Source: Syntrophales bacterium
GTDB taxonomy: Bacteria > Desulfobacterota > Syntrophia > Syntrophales > UBA8958
DNA: 64,000 nt
Reading direction: 5' to 3'
Assembly: GCA_026416455.1 (NCBI GenBank)
Contig: JAOAFE010000001.1
Coordinates: 186,001-250,000, forward strand
In this document: piece after piece, positions 35,842-45,491 of the stretch
How the letters are laid out: each line of letters opens with the position of its first letter
How positions within the stretch are numbered: the first letter of the stretch is position 1
Translations under genes and position numbers: made by a program
The notes under the pieces: model-generated
What the model was told of the DNA's origin: nothing
Seen by the model: only the letters and a program-made list of their open reading frames with translations
Databases searched by the model: none

Positions 35842-36444
35842 ATGAAAAAAAAGCAGTGGGTATATTTTCTCATTATCTGGCTGGGCGTAATCTTCCCCCC
35901 TTCCTCGATGGGAGCGGACATTAAATTTCCCACTTTCGGGACGGGTGAAAGAGAAATCATCGTCTTTACCGATTATTTTTGCCCTCCCTGTCTGAAGATG
36001 GAAGATGAGCTCGCACCAGCCCTCGAAAAAATTCTTTCTACCTCTGCCTGGAAGGTGACCTTCGTCGATATCCCAGGTCACCGTGAGACCTCTCTGTTTG
36101 CCAAATATTTTATTTTCGCCGTGCAGAAGGGAAAGGATTATAGAAATGCCCTACTGGCGCGGAAGACCCTCTTCGATTTAGCCCGTAGGGGGAGCAAGTA
36201 CACCGGAAAAGATATCGAAACGGCGTTCGGCAAAGAGGGAATAAAGTTTTCCTATGTGGATCCTTGGCCTGTCTATAATGAATGGAACCGATTGATCGAC
36301 ACCTTCAAGATTAGTGGTACCCCAACGTGCGTGCTGGTAGAGGGTAAGACAAAGAAGGCCGTCTTCGATGGCTCGGCTGAAATCAGGAACCGACTTCTTC
36401 CTCTCATGGCAGAAGGTTCGACTAAGGGAAAGAGGGAAAAATAA
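35842..36444 (+). CDS. periplasmic thioredoxin-fold (DsbA/DsbC-like) protein with CPPC
   Basis: 200 residues from ATG 35842. The start was chosen because MKKKQW followed by a hydrophobic stretch and SSMGA gives a classical signal peptide; a GTG at 35794 would put a long tail in front of it. The mature part opens with IIVFTDYFCPPCLKME, a thioredoxin-fold CxxC active site, and ends with a cis-proline motif (SGTPTCVLV). The insertion between is helical, as in DsbA-like proteins. It probably handles disulfides or metal delivery outside the inner membrane. It lies divergent from the fusion kinase and 17 bases before the flavoprotein gene. Confidence 0.82.
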   Translation: MKKKQWVYFLIIWLGVIFPPSSMGADIKFPTFGTGEREIIVFTDYFCPPCLKMEDELAPALEKILSTSAWKVTFVDIPGHRETSLFAKYFIFAVQKGKDYRNALLARKTLFDLARRGSKYTGKDIETAFGKEGIKFSYVDPWPVYNEWNRLIDTFKISGTPTCVLVEGKTKKAVFDGSAEIRNRLLPLMAEGSTKGKREK

Positions 36445-36461
36445 AAAAAGGGAGTAACCAT

Positions 36462-37832
36462 ATGGACATTCTAATTCTTAACGGTAGCCCCAAGGGTGCA
36501 GAGAGCGTAACCATGCAGTATGTAAATCTCTGGCAAAAGAAGGCACCGACCCACTCCTTCACCATTTTGAACGTAGCGCAGCAGATAGGTAGGTATGAAA
36601 AAGGGGAGGGATTCGATGAATTGGTATCTCGGTTGGACAAGGCCGAGGGTGTGGTCTGGGCTTTCCCCCTTTATTATTGTCTCGTTTGTTCCCAGTACAA
36701 AAGATTTATAGAATGTTTGTTTGAAAGAGGATGGGGAGAACACTTTCGGGGAAAGTACGCGGCGGCTCTTTCTACATCAATTCACTTCTACGACCATACG
36801 GCCCACAATTACATTCGGGCGATAAGTGAAGATATGGGCATGAAATTTTACTCTTCCTTTTCCGCTGACATGGACGATATGCTAAAAGAGCGGGAGCGGG
36901 GCATGTTCCTTAAGTGGGGTGAGGATTTCATCGCTGCCATAGAAAGAGGAGCGCCCATCGAAAGGTGGACGGCACCCATCACGTACGAACAGATGTCCTA
37001 TGAGCCTGGGGATGTAATTTCTAAAGTGGATCCGAAGGGGAAGAAAATCCTCGTCCTGGTAGATTCGACAGATGAAAGTTCAAACGAAGCGAAGATGGCC
37101 GAACGTTTTGCCCGGTCTTTTTCTTCTTCTGTAAATATAGTTCGCCTTCAAGATGTACCCATGAAAGGTGGCTGTCTCGGCTGTATGGAATGTGCCTTTG
37201 ACAATGAATGTATCTATAATGACGGTTATCGAGATTTCTTCGAAAATGTTGTGCGCGTAAGTGACGTCGTGGTTTTTGTGGGCGCCATCAAAGACCGTTA
37301 CCTCTCTTCCCGATTCAAAAGATTTCTCGACCGCAGTTTTTATAACGGTCACACCCCGGCCTATCGGGGGAAACAGGTGGCTTACATCCTGTCAGGTCCC
37401 TTCCGTCAGAATGCGAATCTTCAGGAGATCCTCCAAGGGCAGACGGAAATCTCCGGAGGGCATCTGGCGGGGGTAGTGACCGATGAGGCGAAAGAAGGTA
37501 AAATGATCGATGCCTTGCTCGATGATCTGGCTCAGAGGCTCGTAGATTATGCCTCATCGAACTACGTTCGACCGATGACCTTTCTCGGTGTCGGGGGGCA
37601 TAAGATCTTTCGCGATGAGATCTTTTCTCGCTTGAGATTTCCCTTTCAGGCGGATTACAGGTTCTATGAAGAGAATGGCCTTTTCGATTTTCCTCAGAAG
37701 GACACGCGTTATCTCGAATTTGGGGAGAAAATGACCGCCCTAATTCAAGACCCCGAGATACGTAAGCAGGTAAGAAAGATGCTAAAGACGGAAATGCTAC
37801 GCAGTTATAAAAAAGTGGTGGAAACCAAATGA
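36462..37832 (+). CDS. tandem flavodoxin-fold NAD(P)H-dependent oxidoreductase (iron-sulfur flavoprotein-like)
   Basis: 456 residues containing two flavodoxin-like units: the first starts ILILNGSPKGAES (residue 3), the second ILVLVDSTDESSNEA (near 192). Only the second keeps the cysteine motif GGCLGCMECAFDNEC near 230, which resembles the compact Cys motif of archaeal iron-sulfur flavoproteins. The protein would bind FMN and shuttle electrons in the cytosol. A GGGAG ribosome site precedes the ATG. The stop is one base from the start of the PAS-kinase gene, so the two are surely cotranscribed and probably coupled in translation; a redox-sensing role is possible. Confidence 0.83.
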   Translation: MDILILNGSPKGAESVTMQYVNLWQKKAPTHSFTILNVAQQIGRYEKGEGFDELVSRLDKAEGVVWAFPLYYCLVCSQYKRFIECLFERGWGEHFRGKYAAALSTSIHFYDHTAHNYIRAISEDMGMKFYSSFSADMDDMLKERERGMFLKWGEDFIAAIERGAPIERWTAPITYEQMSYEPGDVISKVDPKGKKILVLVDSTDESSNEAKMAERFARSFSSSVNIVRLQDVPMKGGCLGCMECAFDNECIYNDGYRDFFENVVRVSDVVVFVGAIKDRYLSSRFKRFLDRSFYNGHTPAYRGKQVAYILSGPFRQNANLQEILQGQTEISGGHLAGVVTDEAKEGKMIDALLDDLAQRLVDYASSNYVRPMTFLGVGGHKIFRDEIFSRLRFPFQADYRFYEENGLFDFPQKDTRYLEFGEKMTALIQDPEIRKQVRKMLKTEMLRSYKKVVETK

Positions 37833-37833
37833 A

Positions 37834-40800
37834 ATGAAAGAAAGAATGCTCCCTCTAATCCAAATCCTTGAGGGAATGGCGAAAGGTAACGATATTCAGC
37901 TCATTCGGATGGGGGACCTTGCAGAAGAGTTAAGACCTTTAGGGGAAGCTCTCAACCAAGTCCTAAGAAAATTTGTCTCTCCGGGAGAGAAAACTCACGT
38001 AGATGAGCGCCTTCAGTCTGTATTCGATCGCATGCGGGAGGCGTATGTGGAAACGGACCTCACCGGTCGTATTCGATTTTTCAATCCTTCCCTCGTGCGA
38101 AATTCGGGATACGAACGAGAAGAACTAATGGGGATGAGCTTTGATCAGCTCATCGATGAAAAAGACGTCCCCTGGGTAGTAAGGAAGGTGCTTCATGTGA
38201 TATCGACCGGCCAGCCATGCCGTGATTTAGAATTCACCGCCCGGCGAAAAGACGGAAGTCTCTTCCCCGTCGTTGCCCATGTGGATCTGGTATACGGAGC
38301 GGACGGCTCCCCCGATGGGATTTTTGGGACTTTGAGAGACTTGTCTCCCGTAATTCAGGCGGAAAGGGAGCGGGTTCGGTTGGAAAAACATTACCGGGAG
38401 GTCCTTGATGCTCTTGATGAGGCCTATTTAGAGTGTGATTTGCGTGGTAATATTACTTATGTCAATGATACCGCCTGCCGCATTCTTAGATTAAGGCGAG
38501 AAGAGTTCATCGGTCAAAATTTTCGTCAGTTCCTGCCTCCCACCTCGGCGAAGAAGCTGAGAAAAATCTTTGGTGACATTTACGAAACCGGTAAACCGGC
38601 CATGTTTGTCGATTTCCCCGCCATCCTCGAGGGGAATGAAGAGAGAATTTTCGAAATCAAGGCGGCTTTGCTTAAGGACGATGAGGGCAAACCCATCGGC
38701 TTTCGTATTCTTACCTCCGATGTGACGGAGTATCGAAAAACTCAGCATGCCCTGATGGAAAGTGAGCAAAAGTACCGCATGATCGTTGAAAACATGAGCG
38801 AATCCATATGGACGATGGATTTGAATCTCCGCCATACGTACCAAAGCCCCTCAGAAGTGAAGATGACGGGTTATACACCAGAGGAGATATTGCAGGTGCC
38901 CATTGAACAGATGCTCCCGCCGGCATCTTTAGAACGCGCCTGGGACGTTTTAACAAGGGCATTGGAGGCAGAACGGGAAGGGAAAACGGTTCCTCAGGAA
39001 CCTTATAAGATGGAAATCCAGGTGCGCCGGAAAGACGGCTCTCTCATCTGGGAAGAGGTGGCAGCTACCTTCCAGCGAGACGAGGAGGGAAAACCGATCG
39101 GTCTACTATGTGTGGCGAGAGACATTACAGACCGAAAGAGACTGGAGGAGGAACATGAACACGTCCGACGTGCCCTGGAAGAAAGCGAAAAAAAATTACG
39201 ACTCATAATAGACAACCTGGGGGAGGCCATTTGGCTCTTCGATCTCGACCTAACCAACGAAGAGATGATTAGCCCCGGCGATTTGGCCGTCACGGGATAT
39301 ACACCGGAAGAAATATACGCCATGCCCATAAACGAATTTCTCCTGCCTGACTCATTTGAGCTTGGCATGAAAGTCCTTGAAGAGGAGTTAGCTAAGGAGC
39401 AGAGTGGAGAGCCGATAGACCCCATCCGGACGCGAACGCTGGAAGTAAAACTTCGCCGCAAGGAGGGGGGATTTATCTGGTACGAGATAAAGGCCCGGTT
39501 TTTGAGGGATGAGAACGGAAAGCCGACAAAAATTCTGCTTGTGGGTCGCAATATAACGGATAGAAAACAGGCGGAAGAAGCGTTGGAAAATAGCGAGCGA
39601 AAATATCGGATGATTGTGGAGAATATGTACGAATCCGTTTGGTCTCTGAGTCTGGACCTAAAAACGAAAAACTACATAAGTCCTTCAGAAGTGTCCATGA
39701 CCGGTTATACGCCCGATGAAATTGTTGACATGCCCTTAGAAGAACTCGTATTGCCCGATTCTCTGGAATTGGGGAAGCAGATTCTCGCCGAAGAATTAGC
39801 CAGAGAAGAAATCGGAGAGGTCGTAGACCCTAACCGATCGAGAACGTTTGAGATAAAACTGAAACATAAAGACGGCCATATCGTCTGGGAAGAAGTGACC
39901 GCTACCTTCGAACGGGATAAAGAAGGAAGGCCTACAGGCATTTTGCTGGTTGGCAGAGATATAACGGAGAGGAAGAAGGCAGAGGAAGAAAGGGAAAGAC
40001 TGGAGCGTCAGCTCATCCAGGCCCAAAAGATGGAAAGTGTAGGACGTCTGGCCGGAGGCATTGCCCACGATTTTAACAATGTGCTGGCCGTCATCCTAGG
40101 GACGGTGGATGTGCTCAAGATAAAGCTTCCTCCCATCGATGCCCTCTTTAGCACAGTAAAGGAAATAGAGCAGGCCGCCTTACGGGCGCGGGATATTACG
40201 GCCCAACTTCTCGCCTTTTCCCGGAAGCAGGTAGCGGAGCCTCGGGTGATAAAGATCAATTCCGTAATCGAACGTATGGCCAAGAATCTGTCTCGTCTGA
40301 TCGGTGAAGACATTTCAATTTCCTACCATCTGGACCCAACTCTCTGGCCGGTCAAGATAGATCCCATCCAGGTCGAGCAGGTGGTTATGAATATTGTGGT
40401 CAACGCGAGGGATGCTATGCCGGAGGGAGGGAGACTGACCATTGAGACGACCAATGTGGTGCTCGATGACGAATACTGTCAACAACACCTTGGCTTTCGG
40501 GCGGGGGAGTATGCGCTCCTCAGTATCAGCGATAATGGAACGGGAATCCCCCCCGATGTGCTCCCTTACATTTTCGATCCTTACTTTACGACCAAAGAGC
40601 CGGATCGAGGGACGGGCCTCGGGTTGGCTACCGTCTACGGCATTGTGAAACAGAATGAAGGCTATGTGAATGTATATAGCGAGCTGGGCCAGGGTACGAC
40701 CGTAAAGATCTACCTGCCCCGCTCCCGGGAAGAAGTGAAGGAAGAAGAGAGGGTGAAAGAGCCCATCTCTCTACAAGCCCCCTATCGGGTTTTGGTGGTG

Positions 40801-41148
40801 GAAGATGACGAGGCCGTTTTGGACATCACCGTTCAGATGCTAAAGCTCCTCGGTTGTGACACCTGGGCTTTCTCTTCTCCGGAGAAGGCATTAAAGTTTT
40901 TGCTCCAGAGCGGAAGAGAGGTAGATATCGTTATTACCGATGTCATCATGCCGGGAATGACGGGGAAAGAACTAATGGAACGGGTTAAACAAGTGAGGCC
41001 AGAGGCGTCTTTTATTTTTATGTCCGGCTATACGGCCAACGTCATTGCCCATCATGGAATTCTCGAGGAGGGCATCATCTATCTTCAAAAACCATTCACC
41101 ATCGTTGACCTATCGGCCCGCCTCAGCCAAGCTATGAATCAAGGGTAG
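37834..41148 (+). CDS. hybrid sensor histidine kinase with five PAS domains and receiver domain
   Basis: 1104 residues, no membrane segment, so cytosolic. After a short lead (1-65) come five PAS units at about 66-180, 185-305, 306-435, 440-575 and 580-710. Units 3, 4 and 5 are very alike (each with TGYTP-(E/D)-EI and an R(D/N)ITDRK- or RDITERK-type end) and look like a recent tandem expansion. The dimerisation domain has phospho-acceptor His745 in GGIAHDFNN; the ATPase domain has NIVVNARDAMP and DNGTGIPP; the C-terminal receiver has phospho-acceptor Asp1036 in ITDVIMPG and a terminal KPFT lysine. The output response regulator is not adjacent. Confidence 0.92.
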   Translation: MKERMLPLIQILEGMAKGNDIQLIRMGDLAEELRPLGEALNQVLRKFVSPGEKTHVDERLQSVFDRMREAYVETDLTGRIRFFNPSLVRNSGYEREELMGMSFDQLIDEKDVPWVVRKVLHVISTGQPCRDLEFTARRKDGSLFPVVAHVDLVYGADGSPDGIFGTLRDLSPVIQAERERVRLEKHYREVLDALDEAYLECDLRGNITYVNDTACRILRLRREEFIGQNFRQFLPPTSAKKLRKIFGDIYETGKPAMFVDFPAILEGNEERIFEIKAALLKDDEGKPIGFRILTSDVTEYRKTQHALMESEQKYRMIVENMSESIWTMDLNLRHTYQSPSEVKMTGYTPEEILQVPIEQMLPPASLERAWDVLTRALEAEREGKTVPQEPYKMEIQVRRKDGSLIWEEVAATFQRDEEGKPIGLLCVARDITDRKRLEEEHEHVRRALEESEKKLRLIIDNLGEAIWLFDLDLTNEEMISPGDLAVTGYTPEEIYAMPINEFLLPDSFELGMKVLEEELAKEQSGEPIDPIRTRTLEVKLRRKEGGFIWYEIKARFLRDENGKPTKILLVGRNITDRKQAEEALENSERKYRMIVENMYESVWSLSLDLKTKNYISPSEVSMTGYTPDEIVDMPLEELVLPDSLELGKQILAEELAREEIGEVVDPNRSRTFEIKLKHKDGHIVWEEVTATFERDKEGRPTGILLVGRDITERKKAEEERERLERQLIQAQKMESVGRLAGGIAHDFNNVLAVILGTVDVLKIKLPPIDALFSTVKEIEQAALRARDITAQLLAFSRKQVAEPRVIKINSVIERMAKNLSRLIGEDISISYHLDPTLWPVKIDPIQVEQVVMNIVVNARDAMPEGGRLTIETTNVVLDDEYCQQHLGFRAGEYALLSISDNGTGIPPDVLPYIFDPYFTTKEPDRGTGLGLATVYGIVKQNEGYVNVYSELGQGTTVKIYLPRSREEVKEEERVKEPISLQAPYRVLVVEDDEAVLDITVQMLKLLGCDTWAFSSPEKALKFLLQSGREVDIVITDVIMPGMTGKELMERVKQVRPEASFIFMSGYTANVIAHHGILEEGIIYLQKPFTIVDLSARLSQAMNQG

Positions 41149-42553
41149 CAGTAAAACGGCGCCTTTTTTCTGCATACCAGGCCAGGTTTTTCATCGCCCG
41201 CACGGCGTGGAGGTGATCATCGAGTACGGGAATACCCATCTCCTTCATTTTAGAGATCGCTTCCTTCGTCTGGTCGGTGGGGTGGAACACATGGACCGTG
41301 ACCACGATGAGTTTTTCCGTGGCAGTGTAAACGTCAATAATGTCTCGGGAGATGACAGAGGCGCTGAAATCGGTCAGGGCCGTGTTGACGGCTATCATGT
41401 CGAAACTGTGATCCATTACAAGAGCCCGTAGGCATTTCCCCAACATATGAGGGTCCGAGCCCAGCACGGAGGTCATATCAACGGGATTGGCGGCGGAGCC
41501 GAAGGGAGGGAGGAAACGGGCAATCTGCCGTCTTGTCTTTTCTTCCATTTCCGGCACTTCCAGCCCCCATTCTTCTAATTTATCTGCCATAAAAACGCCG
41601 GCTCCACCGGAGACGGAAAGTACAGCTACTCTCCTACCCCGAGGTAGACGACGGGCCCGATGGACCTCTACGAAGGACGTAAGTTCTTTGAGAGATTCTA
41701 TGCGGATGATTCCTACCTGCCGGAAGAAGGCATCGTAGATCGCGTCTTCACCCGCAATCGAGCCCGTATGGGAATAAGCAGCCCGGGCTCCAGCTTTCGT
41801 CTTTCCCAGTTTGATCATTAAAATGGGTTTCCCCCGTTCTAGGGCCTGGAGGGCGGCGTAGCGTAGTTTTCGTCCGTCCTTTGCTCCCTCCAAGTAACCT
41901 CCGATGATTTCTGTCTCTCGGTGGTAGCGAACCATATACTCAAGGAAGTCGGCAAATTCCGTATCGGCCTCGTTTCCCACACTGACGAAGGAGCTAAAAC
42001 CGACTCCCTCTTCTACCGCCTGGGAGTAAATCATAGCGCCGAAGGCACCGCTTTGGGTAATGAACCCCAGCGTCATGGGATGGACTGGTTCGATGTCCAC
42101 AATATTGGCGAAAGATGCCATAACCGAAAGGGGCAAATTGACGATCCCCACGCAGTTAGGTCCCAAAAGTCTTATATTTAGGATTTTTGCCTTTTCCCTC
42201 AGCTCTTCTTGAAGCTTTCTCCCTTCCGGCCCGATCTCCGCGAAGCCGGAGGTAAAAATCACGGCCACCTTTACCCCTTTACGACCCGCTTCATCCAATA
42301 CCGACAGAACTCCCTGGGCGGGTACACTGATGATCACCATGTCAACATCGCCCGGTACCTCGATCAGGGATGCATAACAGGTTAGACCCCTCAGCTCCCC
42401 GTATTGCTTGTTGACGGGAAAGATTTTTCCCGGAAATCCTCTCTTCAGCAGGGCATTTAAACAACGTCCTCCAGGTTTGGTGAGATCCGAAGACGCACCC
42501 ACGAGGGCAATAGAGCGGGGCTGAAAAAAATAGGATAAATCACTGTCGGACAT
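41132..42553 (-). CDS. ADP-forming acyl-CoA synthetase alpha-subunit-like protein
   Basis: 473 residues, matching the alpha part of the ADP-forming acetyl-CoA synthetase family. The CoA-binding Rossmann domain starts with RSIALVGASSDLTKPGG, followed by succinyl-CoA-synthetase-like ligase domains with LLGPNCVGIVN, FITQSGAFG and the phosphohistidine loop SHTGSIAGEDAIYDA. The ATP-grasp beta part is not in the same polypeptide and no gene for it is next door, so the protein either pairs with a distant subunit or uses the domains in another acyl-CoA reaction. Its 3' end overlaps the preceding kinase by 17 bases; it is divergent from the second kinase. Confidence 0.87.
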   Translation of the reverse strand: MSDSDLSYFFQPRSIALVGASSDLTKPGGRCLNALLKRGFPGKIFPVNKQYGELRGLTCYASLIEVPGDVDMVIISVPAQGVLSVLDEAGRKGVKVAVIFTSGFAEIGPEGRKLQEELREKAKILNIRLLGPNCVGIVNLPLSVMASFANIVDIEPVHPMTLGFITQSGAFGAMIYSQAVEEGVGFSSFVSVGNEADTEFADFLEYMVRYHRETEIIGGYLEGAKDGRKLRYAALQALERGKPILMIKLGKTKAGARAAYSHTGSIAGEDAIYDAFFRQVGIIRIESLKELTSFVEVHRARRLPRGRRVAVLSVSGGAGVFMADKLEEWGLEVPEMEEKTRRQIARFLPPFGSAANPVDMTSVLGSDPHMLGKCLRALVMDHSFDMIAVNTALTDFSASVISRDIIDVYTATEKLIVVTVHVFHPTDQTKEAISKMKEMGIPVLDDHLHAVRAMKNLAWYAEKRRRFTATLDS

Positions 42554-42668
42554 GCTGAAACCCCTCCTTCCTGCTTGCGCCTCTCATAGTCGATTTTTTC
42601 TTCCCTGTCGATACCCTATTGATAATTTCCCTCTCTGTGGTAGAAACTATCTCGAAGGAGGGACCGCA

Positions 42669-44600
42669 ATGGAAAAAGAAGATTTACTGGAAGAAATCAA
42701 TCGCCTCCAGAAAGTCATCACCGAGCTAAGGGCAAGCGAAGGAAGATACCGAAAATTCTTGGAAGACTTGCCGGATGGGTGTTTTGAGATCGACTTAAAG
42801 GGTCGCTTCACCTTCTGCAATGAGGCCCTCGCATCTTCGAAGGGATACAGTAGGGAAGAATATCTCCAGCTGACACCGGAGAAGCTATTTCCTCCCGAGG
42901 AATTGCAGCGGGTCATGGAGGTATTCCAACGGGTTTACGAAACGGGGAAACCCGAACCGGCCATAAGTTATAAGATGTTTTGCCGAGATGGCTCCGTGAG
43001 AGTGTATGAGATGTCCATCTCCCTTATCCGGGATGAGAAAGGGCAGGCGATGGGCTTTCGCGGTATTTGCCGGGATGTGACGGAAAGGGAGAAGGTGGAG
43101 GCAGAAAATGTCCTCTACCGGGAGTTCATCGAAAACATTGACGACGGCTGTTGGGAGGTGGACTTACGGGGAAACTATACATACCTTAATCGGGCCGCAG
43201 CCCACCGACATGGATACACGCCTCAGGAGCTGATAGGCAAGAACTTCGGCCATCTCATGCGCCCCGAAGAGGTTAAGAGGGTGAGAAAAGTCTTCAGTGA
43301 AATATATCGTACCGGCACCCCCGGCTTTGTTAGCGATTACGAGGTATTAGGCAAAGATGGAGATATCCATTACCTCGATGTATCGGCGACACTGATCCGC
43401 GATAAAGACGGAAAACCCGTAGGCTTTCGGGGTGTAAGCCGAGATGTGACGGAGAGAAAGAGGCTCCAGGAACAGATGATACGATCCCAGAAGTTTGAGG
43501 CCATTGCCACCCTTGCCGGGGGTATTGCCCATAGTTTCAACAACATCTTGATGGGTATTCAAGGACATGTGGACCTCATGCTCATAGAATCAGAGGAGGG
43601 TAGCGAAACGTATCAGCGTCTAAAGGCGATCGAAGGGCAGATTAAGAATGCCGCCGAACTTACGAAACAACTTCTCACCTATGCCCAGATCGGGCGTTTT
43701 GAGATGAAGGTTTTGAATCTCAACGTCATCCTTGACCGAATCGCCTCCCTCGTTTCCCTCACGAAGAAGGCGATAAGAATAAAAAGAGATTTTGCCCCGG
43801 ACCTTTTTTCCGTCAAGGCCGACACTGGTCAGATGGAGCAGGTGTTTATGAATCTATTCATCAACGCCTGGCAGGCTATGCCCGGTGGAGGCGTCATCAC
43901 CCTCAAAACGGAAAACGCTTACCTTGCGCCTGCCGAGGCGGTCAAATACGGAGTTAAAGCAGGCAACTACGTAAAGGTGACGGTGGCCGACACGGGGCTG
44001 GGCATGGATGCCGAAACCTTGTCGCGCATTTTCGACCCCTTCTTTACGACGAAGGAAGTGGGGCAGGGTACCGGATTGGGTTTGGCGGCGGTCTACGGGA
44101 TCGTAAGGAAGCACGGAGGGATAATAGATGTAAGAAGTGCACCCGATCGGGGTACGACGTTTATGATCTTTCTGCCTGCCGTGGAGGAAATGGTGGAAAA
44201 ACGAGAGGAAACCGGGGAAGAGAAAAGAGGAAAGAAAAAGATACTGGTCGTGGATGATGAGGCCATGGTTGCTCAGGTGACAACGGCCATGCTTAAGGCC
44301 TTGGGGTATGAAACCCTTACTGCCCGGTCGGGGGGGGAAGCGGTTAGGATATTCCGGGAGCATAAGGATGAAATCAGTCTCGTGATCATGGATATGACCA
44401 TGCCCGAGGGAGGGGGTGTGGCGGCCATAGGTAAGATCAAGGCCTTTGATCCTCAGGTGCACATAATTGCTATGAGCGGCTTTGCCCTTGAGAGGGAGGC
44501 GAGGACCCTTTTAGAGCAGGGAATGATTAAGGACTTCTTGCAAAAACCATTTCGTCTTGACGATTTGTCTCAAGTGGTAAGAGACGTGTTGGCCCAATAA
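42669..44600 (+). CDS. hybrid sensor histidine kinase with two PAS domains and receiver domain
   Basis: 643 residues from ATG 42669, which has AAGGAGGG about six bases upstream; an open frame reaching 42552 has no family sequence and a coding start within the neighbour's start. A coiled-coil lead (MEKEDLLEEINRLQ) precedes two PAS units (about 18-145 and 146-265). His288 in GGIAHSFNN is the phospho-acceptor; NLFINAWQAMP and FDPFFTTKEVGQGTGLGL belong to the ATPase domain. The C-terminal receiver has Asp575 in VIMDMTMPEG and a closing KPF. No membrane segment. It shares its architecture with the kinase at 37834 and is likely a paralogue. Confidence 0.92.
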   Translation: MEKEDLLEEINRLQKVITELRASEGRYRKFLEDLPDGCFEIDLKGRFTFCNEALASSKGYSREEYLQLTPEKLFPPEELQRVMEVFQRVYETGKPEPAISYKMFCRDGSVRVYEMSISLIRDEKGQAMGFRGICRDVTEREKVEAENVLYREFIENIDDGCWEVDLRGNYTYLNRAAAHRHGYTPQELIGKNFGHLMRPEEVKRVRKVFSEIYRTGTPGFVSDYEVLGKDGDIHYLDVSATLIRDKDGKPVGFRGVSRDVTERKRLQEQMIRSQKFEAIATLAGGIAHSFNNILMGIQGHVDLMLIESEEGSETYQRLKAIEGQIKNAAELTKQLLTYAQIGRFEMKVLNLNVILDRIASLVSLTKKAIRIKRDFAPDLFSVKADTGQMEQVFMNLFINAWQAMPGGGVITLKTENAYLAPAEAVKYGVKAGNYVKVTVADTGLGMDAETLSRIFDPFFTTKEVGQGTGLGLAAVYGIVRKHGGIIDVRSAPDRGTTFMIFLPAVEEMVEKREETGEEKRGKKKILVVDDEAMVAQVTTAMLKALGYETLTARSGGEAVRIFREHKDEISLVIMDMTMPEGGGVAAIGKIKAFDPQVHIIAMSGFALEREARTLLEQGMIKDFLQKPFRLDDLSQVVRDVLAQ

Positions 44601-45368
44601 TTAAATCGTGAAGGGTGTCTCGTCCTTGATCTCGGAAAAAATCCATTCGGCTTTCTCCTCCGCCTCGCGGCTACCTTCTACCGCTAGCAAAATGGCCCCT
44701 TCTGCCCCGGCCACACCACCGGCTGCAATGAGGGTGGCACGGGCACCTGTTAAAATTTCCAGCGCCTCAATTTCCGTAATAATTTGGCCGTTCACCGTCA
44801 GATAGCGATGCCCTTTGAGGCCGGAAGCATTCAGACGGCGGGCAATTTCATCCGGATCGGCCAAAATTCTCTTTTCCAAGCCCACGGGAATGATCAAATG
44901 GACGCGACGTCCGATATGGGCCCTTAAGGCTGCCATAATCGTTCCGCCTTGGGGATGACCGATGAGGATGGCCGCTTTCCTTCTTTCTCCATCAATGGCG
45001 TTAGCTCCCTTCAGTATTACATCTCCTTCTTTCAGTTCATCGACGACATCGAAGATCGTCTTGCCTTTTTCCCACACCCCCTGGCGGATGACGACATCCC
45101 CTGGGAAGCCCGACATGTCCGGGAGGGTGCCCGCTTCGGTGCGGGGGCGAGAGGGGGGAAGCACAATACCGCGGAAGAAACGTTGTCGGGAAAATTCTGC
45201 TCCTTGACCGATGGATTTTAATATTTCCTCCGCGCAATAGCCGTTGGTGGTACCGGCTACGATGACGATGGTACCCTGCCTCAAAGCGGACGTAATGGCC
45301 TGGTGAGAGGCAACTGCCCGCGCGATGAGCCTTTTTCCTGCGGCTGGTGTAAGGATAAACTGTTTCAT
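44601..45368 (-). CDS. conserved protein of unknown function
   Basis: 255 residues, cytosolic, no recognisable named domain. The first half (residues 25-60: GTIVIVAGTTNGYCAEEIL) looks like a Rossmann-type or NagB/RpiA-like nucleotide or sugar-phosphate fold. A middle segment repeats DVILKGANAID, and a glycine-rich stretch AAGGVAGAEGAILLAVEG lies near the end. This is suggestive of a binding pocket, but no catalytic motif can be named. The gene ends exactly where the kinase at 42669 ends (44600/44601) and is divergent from dapF. Confidence 0.75.
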   Translation of the reverse strand: MKQFILTPAAGKRLIARAVASHQAITSALRQGTIVIVAGTTNGYCAEEILKSIGQGAEFSRQRFFRGIVLPPSRPRTEAGTLPDMSGFPGDVVIRQGVWEKGKTIFDVVDELKEGDVILKGANAIDGERRKAAILIGHPQGGTIMAALRAHIGRRVHLIIPVGLEKRILADPDEIARRLNASGLKGHRYLTVNGQIITEIEALEILTGARATLIAAGGVAGAEGAILLAVEGSREAEEKAEWIFSEIKDETPFTI

Positions 45369-45491
45369 GGCTTCCTCCCCATTGAATTTGGGACATTTTA
45401 TGTGCTTCTACTCTGTGGGGCAAGTTTTTTCTTAAAATTTTGGTCGAGATGGGCTAATAGAGGTAACCAAACTTCTTTTGGGGTGCAAAAA

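Noticed and set aside
42552-42668. N-terminal extension of the second hybrid kinase
   Set aside because: No family similarity; a strong ribosome site stands before ATG 42669.
45303-45491. N-terminal extension of DapF
   Set aside because: The family begins at MIEFFKMSGSGND, and the extension overlaps the divergent gene.
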